Positions 41,915 to 48,789 of a stretch of DNA of 64,000 nt are shown here, piece by piece; the stretch's first letter is position 1; each line of letters starts with the position of its first letter. Where the stretch lies: contig NZ_CP114205.1 in the NCBI RefSeq assembly GCF_027497495.1, positions 6,944,001 through 7,008,000 of the forward strand, given 5' to 3'. The notes beneath the pieces are model-generated. The model worked only from the letters and a program-made list of their open reading frames with translations, did no database searches and was not told the origin of the DNA. Origin of the DNA: Streptomyces tubercidicus. GTDB taxonomy: Bacteria; Actinomycetota; Actinomycetes; Streptomycetales; Streptomycetaceae. The translations under genes were made by a program, and so were the position numbers.

Positions 41915-43201
41915 ATGGGGCAGCAGGAGACCGTGGCGACGAGCCTGGCGAACACCGTACGTGAGGGCATCGGCGCCGCTCTCGCCCAGGTGGACGCGGA
42001 TCTGGCGCGGCGCTACCCGGGCGACCCCGGCACCCGCCAGCCGGTCCACACGGTCTATGTCCCCGGCGATGTCTTCGCCGCCGACACCGTGCGCTCCTGG
42101 GGAGACCAGGCCCTCGCCGCCCTCGACGCGCACGCCCCGGACGCCGATGCGCTCGCCGCCGTCCTCGGCATCCCCGACGCGCTGGCCGCCGAGGTCCATG
42201 ACCGGGTCCGCGCCAAGCTGACCCGCGAGCCCATCGAGGATCTGCGGATCGACTTCGAGGACGGCTACGGCCCCCGCCCGGACGCCGAGGAGGACGCGGC
42301 CGCGGCCCGCGCCGCCGCCCTGGTCGCCGCCGCCTACGAGACAGGCACCGCGGCCCCGTACATGGGCATCCGGATGAAGTGCATGGAGGCCGCCGTCCGC
42401 GACCGCGGTATCCGCACCCTCGACATCTTCCTCACCGGCCTGATGGAGGCCGGCGGTCTGCCCGGCGGACTGGTCCTCACGCTCCCCAAGGTGACCTACG
42501 CCGAGCAGGTCACCGCCATGGTGCGGCTGTTGGAGGCCTTCGAGAAGGCGCGCGGCCTGGAGAGCGGCCGGATCGGCTTCGAGATCCAGATCGAGACCAC
42601 CCAGTCGATCCTGGGCGCCGACGGCCGCGCCACCGTCGCCCGCATGATCGAGGCCGCCGAGGGCCGCGCCACCTCCCTCCACTACGGCACCTTCGACTAC
42701 AGCGCCTCCTGTGGCGTCAGCGCCGCCCACCAGTCCCTCGACCACCCGGTGGCCGACCACGCCAAGGCCGTCATGCAGGTCGCCGCGGCGGGCACCGGCG
42801 TACGGCTCTCCGACGGCTCGACCAATGTCCTCCCCGTCGGCCCGGCCGAACGGGTCCACGATGCCTGGCGGCTCCATCACCGCCTCGTGAGCCGCTCGTT
42901 GGCCCGCGCCTACTACCAGGGCTGGGACATGCACCCGGCCCACCTGCCCACCCGTTACGCGGCCGTCTACGCCTTCTACCGCGGGGGCCTGGAGCAGGCC
43001 GCGGCCCGCCTCGCGGCGTATGTCGCCAAGGCGGGCGGGGATGTCATGGACGAGCCGGCCACCGCGAAGGCGCTCAGTGGCTATCTGTTGCGCGGTCTGG
43101 ACTGCGGCGCGGTGGACGCTGCCGAGGTTGCCCGTCTGACCGGACTGACCCGTGCGGATCTGGATGCTCTCGCGGGGCGTCGGGCAGTCACGGAGGTCTG
43201 A
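41915..43201 (+). CDS. DUF6986 / HpcH-HpaI aldolase-citrate lyase family protein
   Basis: The protein has 428 residues, with AGGAGG eight bases before ATG 41915. The TIM-barrel aldolase core is visible in LRIDFEDGYGPRPDAEED (acidic metal-binding region), LTLPKVTYAEQVTAMVRLLE and GFEIQIETTQSILGADG. It then has LHYGTFDYSASCGVSAAHQS. The family relates to citrate lyase beta and malate synthase-like enzymes, and in Streptomyces often sits near purine-ureide catabolism genes; none is adjacent here. The reaction is unknown. A perfect dyad upstream suggests repression. Confidence 0.85.
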   Translation: MGQQETVATSLANTVREGIGAALAQVDADLARRYPGDPGTRQPVHTVYVPGDVFAADTVRSWGDQALAALDAHAPDADALAAVLGIPDALAAEVHDRVRAKLTREPIEDLRIDFEDGYGPRPDAEEDAAAARAAALVAAAYETGTAAPYMGIRMKCMEAAVRDRGIRTLDIFLTGLMEAGGLPGGLVLTLPKVTYAEQVTAMVRLLEAFEKARGLESGRIGFEIQIETTQSILGADGRATVARMIEAAEGRATSLHYGTFDYSASCGVSAAHQSLDHPVADHAKAVMQVAAAGTGVRLSDGSTNVLPVGPAERVHDAWRLHHRLVSRSLARAYYQGWDMHPAHLPTRYAAVYAFYRGGLEQAAARLAAYVAKAGGDVMDEPATAKALSGYLLRGLDCGAVDAAEVARLTGLTRADLDALAGRRAVTEV

Positions 43202-43305
43202 GGGCGGCAGCCGTATTCGGGTGCAACGTGCCGTGAGGGGTGGGGAGTTGATGAGGCGGGGAGTTGACTGCCGGCCCCGCTTGTGGCCCCCGCACGGCCT
43301 GACCC

Positions 43306-43330
43306 GGCCCCCGTCGATCCGGCGGGGGCC
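43306..43330. terminator. Hairpin between DUF6986 and TetR genes
   Basis: Arms GGCCCCCG (43306-43313) and CGGGGGCC (43323-43330) with a nine-base loop lie eight bases beyond the TetR gene's stop in the convergent space. Confidence 0.6.
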
Positions 43331-43337
43331 TCGCGCG

Positions 43338-43964
43338 TCAGTCCGCCGCCGGTCCGAGGTCGTCGACGTGGGCGCGCAGAACCGTGGCGCAGGTCTCGGC
43401 GTCCAGTACCTCGGGCCGTAGTACGGCGGTGAAGGCGAGGCCGTCCAGAAGGGATGTCAGTCGCTCGGTCTCGGTCTCCACGCGCAGCCCCGGTCGCAGT
43501 CCGCCCGCCGAGTCGAGGCGGGTGAGGATGCGGCGTACCAGGGTCCGGGTGGCGACTGCGGTCTCGTGGGCGAGGCTGTCGAGCGTGGGATCGGTCCGGG
43601 CGGCCGTGGAGAAGTCGACGAGGACGGTGACCTCGGCGCGCCGGCGGTCGTCCAGGGGCAACAGCTCGGAGAGCAACTCCACCGCGAACCGGCGGAGTTG
43701 GGGCCCGGAGAGTCCATCCGGATCGCGCAGTTCGTCGATCCGGCGCTGGAGTCGGTCTCCGACCCGGTCGACCATTGACCGCATCGCGAAGCGCATCAGC
43801 TCTTCCTGTCCGGCGAAGTAGTGCCGGACCGAACCGATGTTGAGCCGCGCCTCGTCGGCGACGGCGCGCAGCGAGGCGCGCTGGAGGCCGTCGCGTACGG
43901 CGACACGGAGGAGGGCGTCGACGACCTCGCGGCGCCGGGCTTCCCGGTCCACCTGTTTTGGCAT
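43338..43964 (-). CDS. TetR-family regulator of the adjacent membrane-protein pair
   Basis: The protein has 208 residues from ATG 43964. The helix-turn-helix is RREVVDALLRVAVRDGLQRA, SLRAVADEARLNIGSVRHYF, followed by AGQEELMRFAMRSM. The ligand domain is ordinary for the BetI-like branch (TetR C-terminal, about residues 85-195). Two 16-bp palindromes fill the gap to the divergent gene, so it very likely represses both itself and the two-gene membrane operon. The inducer is unknown. Confidence 0.92.
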   Translation of the reverse strand: MPKQVDREARRREVVDALLRVAVRDGLQRASLRAVADEARLNIGSVRHYFAGQEELMRFAMRSMVDRVGDRLQRRIDELRDPDGLSGPQLRRFAVELLSELLPLDDRRRAEVTVLVDFSTAARTDPTLDSLAHETAVATRTLVRRILTRLDSAGGLRPGLRVETETERLTSLLDGLAFTAVLRPEVLDAETCATVLRAHVDDLGPAAD

Positions 43965-43974
43965 GGAACCTTTC

Positions 43975-44016
43975 TATCACGGCTGTGATAAATTGTTTTC
44001 TATCACGCCTGTGATA
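43975..44016. promoter_or_regulatory. Two TetR operators and overlapping promoter
   Basis: The perfect palindromes TATCACGGCTGTGATA (43975-43990) and TATCACGCCTGTGATA (44001-44016) lie 26 bp apart centre to centre, between the TetR and membrane-protein starts. A rightward promoter TTGTTT (43993-43998) with TACAAA (44015-44020), 16 bp spacing, embraces the second site, so binding would block it. Confidence 0.85.
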
Positions 44017-44036
44017 CAAAAATGAGAGGGGTGACC

Positions 44037-44342
44037 ATGGAACAGGTCCTGAACCTTCTTCTCCTGCGATTCGGCCTGCTCGTCGGCGGTCTGGTGGTGC
44101 TGGCGCTGCTGGTCTTCGCAGTGGCGCTGGGGCTCCGGCGCCGGGGGAAACTGGGTGCGGCCCGGCGGTATGCGGCACCCGTCGCGCGTGCCATGAGCCG
44201 CCGCCTGGACGACCGGGGAGCCGCGCGCGGTCGCGGCGCCTCCCGCGGCGGCGGATCGCTGACCGGGGCGGCGCTCCGGGCCGCAGCCCGTCACCTGGAC
44301 GACGACGGGCGCGGTCAGCGGGGGCGGGGGACGGGCCGATGA
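44037..44342 (+). CDS. Small membrane protein, TetR-controlled
   Basis: The protein has 101 residues from ATG 44037, chosen for GAGAGGGG five bases upstream; an ATG at 44022 would add five residues. One helix spans about 12-38 (FGLLVGGLVVLALLVFAVAL). An Arg/Gly-rich basic tail follows with LRRRGKLGAARRY, RRLDDRGAARGRGASRGGG and AARHLDDDGRGQRG, likely cytoplasmic and perhaps nucleic-acid or lipid binding. No family is recognised. Its TGA overlaps the next ATG. Confidence 0.72.
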   Translation: MEQVLNLLLLRFGLLVGGLVVLALLVFAVALGLRRRGKLGAARRYAAPVARAMSRRLDDRGAARGRGASRGGGSLTGAALRAAARHLDDDGRGQRGRGTGR

Positions 44343-44581
44343 CCGGTGCGGGGTCGATGACCGGTGTGGGGCCGATGAGCGGTGGCGGCCCACTGGCGGG
44401 GCCCGGGGCCGCCCTCGCCCGGGGTGGCGCCGACGGCGAGGGGCTGGTCCACCACCTGCTGGTCGACCAGGCCCTCAAGGTCGGCATCGTGCTCGTCGCG
44501 CTGATCGTGCTGGTGATGGGGATGGCGCTGATCTGGAAGAAGGCCGGGCGCGGCGGGCCTTCTTCTCGTGAGGACGGGTGA
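44339..44581 (+). CDS. Second small membrane protein of the pair
   Basis: The 80-residue protein is coupled to the previous gene (ATGA). A Gly/Met-rich start (MTGAGSMTGVGPMSGGGPLA) precedes EGLVHHLLVDQALKVGIVL and one membrane helix (VGIVLVALIVLVMGMALIW) with a short basic tail. Two co-expressed one-helix proteins under a TetR suggest a stress-responsive membrane module, like small toxin or efflux-accessory proteins; no function can be stated. Confidence 0.68.
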   Translation: MTGAGSMTGVGPMSGGGPLAGPGAALARGGADGEGLVHHLLVDQALKVGIVLVALIVLVMGMALIWKKAGRGGPSSREDG

Positions 44582-44592
44582 CACCGGGCGGT

Positions 44593-44687
44593 GGCGGGCC
44601 CTCGGGTATGCGGTGGCCCGCGGGCGTGGGACGGCCTTTGGGTGCGCGGCCGCCCTCGGGTGTGCGGCCGTCCTCGGGTATACGGCC
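44593..44687. repeat. Degenerate 18-bp tandem repeat in convergent 3' space
   Basis: Two clear 18-bp units, at 44646-44663 and 44664-44681, follow GCGGCCGnCCTCGGGTnT. Weaker copies lie at 44593-44610 and 44630-44645. They occupy the space between the membrane-protein stop and the LacI stop. Confidence 0.7.
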
Positions 44688-44696
44688 GCGAGGAGG

Positions 44697-45737
44697 TCAG
44701 CTCTCCGCAGGAGGGATCTCGCCCGAGCCGCGGGGGATCAGCCGGGTGGGGATCTCCAGCCGGCGGGGTGCGTCATCGGCGCCGTCGAGCCGGCGGAAGA
44801 GCAACAGCGCCGCCGAACGGCCGAGTCGTGCGGAGTCCTGGGCGACGACGGTGATGGCGGGGTTGACCAGATCGGCGAGTTCGAAGTCGTCGAAGCCGAC
44901 GAGGGCGACCGGGCGCGGATGGTTGGCGAGCACCCGGACCGCCGTGACCGTGACGCGGTTGTTGCCCGCGAAGAGGGCGGTCACCGGCTGCGGCCCGTCC
45001 AGCATCGCGGTGGCGGCGGACCGCACCCGCTCCGGCGCGGTCGGGCCGAGGGCGACCCAGGACTCGTCAACGGGCAGGCCGGCGGCGGCCATTGCCGTAC
45101 GGTAGCCGCGCAGCCGCTCATGGGTGGTGTGGATCCTGGGCTGGTCGCCGATGAAGCCGATCCGGCGGTGGCCGTGCGCGATCAGATGGGCCACCGCGTC
45201 ATGGGCGCCGCCGAAGCTGTCGGAGAGGACGGCATCGGCGTGGATACGGCCGGCCGGGCGGTCGACGAAGACGGTGGCTATCCCGGCAGCGATCTCCGGT
45301 TCCAGATACCGGTGGTCGTCCGCAGCCGGGATGATGATCAGGCCGTCCACCCGCCGGGCGCACAGGGCCAGCACCAACTCCTGTTCGCGGGCCGGGTCCT
45401 CGGCGCTGGAGCCGTTGATCAGCAGTGCGCCGTGGCCGCGGGCGATTTCCTCGACGGCGCGGTTGAGCGGGCCGTAGAAGGGGTCGGCGAGATCCTCCAG
45501 TACCAGGCCGATGCTGGCGGTGCGTCCCTTGCGCAGAATCCGGGCGGAGTCGTTACGGCGGAATCCCAGGGCCGTGATGGCTTCCTGGACGCGTCGTTCG
45601 GTGTCCGGGGTGACCCCGGGTTCGCCATTGACTACACGGGAGACCGTCTTGAGGCCGACCCCGGCGCGTGCCGCGACATCCTTCATGGTGGGCCGGGTGC
45701 CATAGCGGCGGGACGTGCCCCGCGCGGTGTCGGTCAC
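44697..45737 (-). CDS. LacI-family transcription regulator
   Basis: The protein has 346 residues from GTG 45737 (AGGA nine bases upstream); ATG 45764 or 45770 would add nine or eleven residues. The LacI helix-turn-helix is MKDVAARAGVGLKTVSRVVN, with the hinge RILRKGRTASIGLVLED. The periplasmic-binding-type sensor domain includes DPFYGPLNRAVEEIARGHGA, TVFVDRPAGRIHADAVLSDS and VALVGFDDFELADLVNPAIT. It is divergent from the ROK sugar kinase, with a perfect LacI-type operator between, so it probably represses that kinase and responds to a sugar. Confidence 0.92.
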   Translation of the reverse strand: MTDTARGTSRRYGTRPTMKDVAARAGVGLKTVSRVVNGEPGVTPDTERRVQEAITALGFRRNDSARILRKGRTASIGLVLEDLADPFYGPLNRAVEEIARGHGALLINGSSAEDPAREQELVLALCARRVDGLIIIPAADDHRYLEPEIAAGIATVFVDRPAGRIHADAVLSDSFGGAHDAVAHLIAHGHRRIGFIGDQPRIHTTHERLRGYRTAMAAAGLPVDESWVALGPTAPERVRSAATAMLDGPQPVTALFAGNNRVTVTAVRVLANHPRPVALVGFDDFELADLVNPAITVVAQDSARLGRSAALLLFRRLDGADDAPRRLEIPTRLIPRGSGEIPPAES

Positions 45738-45792
45738 GGTGTGCGGTCCTGATTCTGTCGGCATCGGCATGTGGCGTCGAGCATATCCCCTA

Positions 45793-45804
45793 GACAACGT
45801 TGTC
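45793..45804. promoter_or_regulatory. LacI-family operator between regulator and ROK kinase
   Basis: GACAACGTTGTC is a perfect 12-bp palindrome with the central CG typical of LacI-family sites; TGACAACGTTGTCA is a common actinobacterial form. It lies 56 bp before the LacI GTG and 76 bp before the kinase ATG. Confidence 0.8.
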
Positions 45805-45879
45805 AATCAACGGAAGACTGCCCTTCTCACGTCGGGCCGGTACGCTCGGCACCCGGCCCCACCAGGAGATTCCACACCG

Positions 45880-46833
45880 ATGCAGACCGACCTCAGCGCA
45901 GCCTTGGACATCGGCGGCACCAAGATCGCCGGGGCTCTGGTGGACACCCACGGCAGGCTGGTCGTACGGGCCGCCCGGCCCACCCCCGCCGACAAGGACG
46001 GGGCGACGGTGATGCGTGCGGTGGCCGAGGTGATCGGCGAGCTGGCGGCGGGGCCGGACTGGTCGCGGGTGGCGGCCGTCGGAATCGGCAGCGCGGGCCC
46101 GGTGGACGCCGCCACCGGCACCGTCAGCCCGGTCAACATCCCCGGCTGGCGCGACTTCCCGCTCGTCGCCGGAGTGCGGGCGCTGGTCGGGGGGCGTCCC
46201 GTCGTGCTGGTCGGGGACGGCGTCGCGATGACCGCGGCCGAGCACTGGCAGGGCGCCGCGCGGGGCCATGCCAACGCCCTGTGCATGGTGGTCTCCACCG
46301 GCGTCGGCGGCGGACTCGTCCTCAACGGCCGCCTGCACCCCGGCCCCACGGGAAACGCCGGCCATATCGGCCACATCAGCGTCGATGTTGACGGTGACCC
46401 CTGCCCGTGCGGATCCCGCGGCTGTGTCGAACGGATCGCCAGCGGCCCCAACATCGCCCGCCGGGCCCTGGCCCACGGCTGGCAGCCGGGCCCCGACGGC
46501 GACACCAGCGCGGCCGCCGTCGCCGCCGCCGCACACGCCGGCGACCCGGTCGCCCTGCGCTCCTTCCACCGCGCCGCCCGCGCACTGGCCGCCGGAATCG
46601 CCGCCACCGCCACCCTCGTCGAGATCGACATCGCGGTCATCGGCGGCGGGGTCGCGGGCGCGGGTGACGTCCTCTTCCGCCCCTTGCGCGCCGCCCTACG
46701 GGACTACGCGAAGCTGTCCTTCGTCTCGGGCCTGACGGTCGTACCCGCCCAAATGGGCACAGACGCCGGGGTGGTGGGCGCCGCAGCCGCCGCCCAACAG
46801 TCCCGCCTCGAAGCGTTTGCCCCCGCGCCCTGA
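45880..46833 (+). CDS. ROK-family sugar kinase
   Basis: The protein has 317 residues, with AGGAGAT nine bases before ATG 45880. ATP-binding motif ALDIGGTKIAGALVD, catalytic region VNIPGWRDFPLVAGVRAL to LVGDGVAMTAAEHW, ROK signature GHISVDVDGDPCPCGSRGC, and the zinc-ligand CxCGxxGCxE (CPCGSRGCVE). It likely phosphorylates a hexose such as glucose or N-acetylglucosamine; specificity is unclear. A LacI regulator and operator lie upstream. Confidence 0.93.
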   Translation: MQTDLSAALDIGGTKIAGALVDTHGRLVVRAARPTPADKDGATVMRAVAEVIGELAAGPDWSRVAAVGIGSAGPVDAATGTVSPVNIPGWRDFPLVAGVRALVGGRPVVLVGDGVAMTAAEHWQGAARGHANALCMVVSTGVGGGLVLNGRLHPGPTGNAGHIGHISVDVDGDPCPCGSRGCVERIASGPNIARRALAHGWQPGPDGDTSAAAVAAAAHAGDPVALRSFHRAARALAAGIAATATLVEIDIAVIGGGVAGAGDVLFRPLRAALRDYAKLSFVSGLTVVPAQMGTDAGVVGAAAAAQQSRLEAFAPAP

Positions 46834-46968
46834 CTCCACTACGGGGGCCCCGTGCGCCCCTTAAGGGCTGCCCGCCAGACGGACGTCGGCCACGCCGACC
46901 CACCGGACAGGCCCTCATGCGTGGCCATCGCGAGGTCTGCCGTGCCGCACGGTGGCCGCTGCGCGCCC

Positions 46969-48459
46969 TCAGCCGACGGCAGTGCCGAACCACCTGGGCA
47001 GTGCGGCGAGCAGATCGCGCTGCTTCTCGCCGGCCCACGCCACATGGCCGTCCGGTCGCAGCAGGATCGCGGGCACGTGCAGTTCCTCGCTGACGTCGAC
47101 GACATGGTCGACCCGGTCCGTCCAACCCGCCACCGACAGCCGGCCGGTCTGGTCGAGGAGCAGCCCGCGGCCGCTGTGCAGCAGCTCGTAGAGGCGACCC
47201 TGTTTCAGCTGCACGTCCCGCATCCGCCTGCCGAGCAGTTCGTGCCCCTCGCCGAAGTCGTAGCGGACGCCGACCGCGGTGATCAGCTCGGTCACGTAGC
47301 GGTTCACCTCCTCGAAGTCCATCAACGTCGAGAACAGCTCCCGCAGCGCGGTCGGCCCCGGACCGGTGCCCAGCAGCGTGATCTGCGCGCGGGTGTTGTC
47401 CAGCACGCGGGCGCCCACCGGGTGCCGTTCGGTGTGATAGCTGTCCAGCAGCCCTTCCGGAGCCCAGCCGTTGACCGTGGCGGCCAGCTTCCAGCCGAGG
47501 TTGAAGGCGTCCTGGACGCCGAGGTTGAGCCCCTGCCCGCCGGTCGGCGGGTGGATGTGTGCCGCGTCGCCGGCCAGCAGCACCCGGCCGACCCGGTAGC
47601 GCTCGGCCTGCCGGGTGGCGTCGCCGAACCGGGACAGCCAGCGCGGCGAGTGCACGCCGAAGTCGGTGCCCGCGGTGGCCCGCAGCTGCTGCCTGAACTC
47701 CTCAAGGGTCGGCGGGGCGGTGCGGTCCTCGGCCACCCCTTCGGCGGGCACGACGACGCGGTACCTTCCCTCTCCGAGGGGGCCGGCGCCGAACCGCAGT
47801 TGGGTCTTGCGGACTTCCTCGACGACGGCGGCAATCGTCGCCGGATCCTCGGTCGCCTCCATATCGCCCAGCAGCGTCTCGACCGTGGCGGGCTCGCCGG
47901 GGAAACCGACACCGAGCTGCTTGCGCACCGTGCTGCGGCCGCCGTCGCAGCCGACGAGGTAGCGGCAGCGCAGCTGTGTGCCGCCCCTCCCTCCGGCGGC
48001 TCCGCTCCCCTGGCCGGGGAGGCCCCCACTGGCAGGGGTGCCCACATGCGCCAGCTCGACGGTCACCCCGTCCTCGTCCTGGCTCAGCCCGACCAGTTCG
48101 CAGCCGCGCCGGATCTCGGCGCCGAGTTCGAGGGCACGCTCGTTGAGCAGCCGCTCGGTGACCGGCTGCGGGGTGGCGACGCCGTACGGATGAGCGGTGT
48201 CCAGCCGCTCCGGCCACGGCTTCATGATGCCGCCGAAGAGACCGCCGGCCTGGAACGTCTCACTGACCGCGAGGAACCGGTCCAGCAGTCCTCGCTGGTC
48301 CATCAACTCAACGCTGCGTGTGTGCAGCCCTTGCCCGCGGGACTCCTCGGTCGGCTCGGTCAGTTTCTCCAGCACGACCACATGCACCCCGGCCAGCCGC
48401 AACTCGGCGGCCAGCATCAAACCGGTCGGTCCACCGCCGGCAATGATCACGTCGATCAC
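46969..48459 (-). CDS. rox: Rifampicin monooxygenase (Rox-type flavoprotein)
   Basis: The protein has 496 residues from GTG 48459 (IDVIIAGGGPTGLMLAAELR), matching Rox N-termini; ATG 48510 would add 17. FAD motifs GGGPTGL, CDGGRSTVRKQLG and GDAAHIHPPTGGQGLNLG are intact, with KTQLRFGAGPLGEGRYRVVV and RRMRDVQLKQGRLYELL as in Rox. Rox hydroxylates and linearises rifamycins, inactivating them. A Gly-rich segment (about residues 140-165) absent from Rox proteins I recall comes from a palindromic insert. A rifamycin-associated-element-like palindrome precedes it. Confidence 0.92.
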   Translation of the reverse strand: MIDVIIAGGGPTGLMLAAELRLAGVHVVVLEKLTEPTEESRGQGLHTRSVELMDQRGLLDRFLAVSETFQAGGLFGGIMKPWPERLDTAHPYGVATPQPVTERLLNERALELGAEIRRGCELVGLSQDEDGVTVELAHVGTPASGGLPGQGSGAAGGRGGTQLRCRYLVGCDGGRSTVRKQLGVGFPGEPATVETLLGDMEATEDPATIAAVVEEVRKTQLRFGAGPLGEGRYRVVVPAEGVAEDRTAPPTLEEFRQQLRATAGTDFGVHSPRWLSRFGDATRQAERYRVGRVLLAGDAAHIHPPTGGQGLNLGVQDAFNLGWKLAATVNGWAPEGLLDSYHTERHPVGARVLDNTRAQITLLGTGPGPTALRELFSTLMDFEEVNRYVTELITAVGVRYDFGEGHELLGRRMRDVQLKQGRLYELLHSGRGLLLDQTGRLSVAGWTDRVDHVVDVSEELHVPAILLRPDGHVAWAGEKQRDLLAALPRWFGTAVG

Positions 48460-48515
48460 TACGTCCCCCAGCTCCGCAGATTCCTGCTCAGGCCGGCGAT
48501 TCTGCGCCATGACCA

Positions 48516-48534
48516 GGGCCTTGCCGCAAGGCCC
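48516..48534 (-). promoter_or_regulatory. Rifamycin-associated element (RAE)-like palindrome upstream of rox
   Basis: GGGCCTTGCCGCAAGGCCC is a perfect 19-bp inverted repeat, matching the known RAE (read on the rox strand it contains CTTGCGGCAAGGCCC). It lies just upstream of ATG 48510, with TATAGC near 48543-48548 as a possible -10. RAEs confer rifamycin-induced expression. Confidence 0.85.
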
Positions 48535-48789
48535 CCCATGCGCTATACGTTGAGAGTGGCAAGGAGCGGGTGCGTTCCTTGCCTTTGTCTTTGTCGTCCG
48601 CTGCGGACGGCCACCTCCCCGCGAGCCGTACGGGGCGCGTCGCGTACGGCGGTATGCCGGGCCAGGAGGGTCTCCCATGGACCGGCGGATCGACGGATGC
48701 CGCCGCGGAACGAGAACTTCTTCCCTCTCGTCAGTAAGCCCGCGGCGGCATCCAGGTCCCGGCGCAACTGCCGTCTCGCAACTGCCCTC

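Noticed and set aside
46841..46854. ACGGGGGCCCCGT after the ROK kinase as a terminator
   Set aside because: The dyad has no loop-forming spacer, so a stable hairpin is doubtful.
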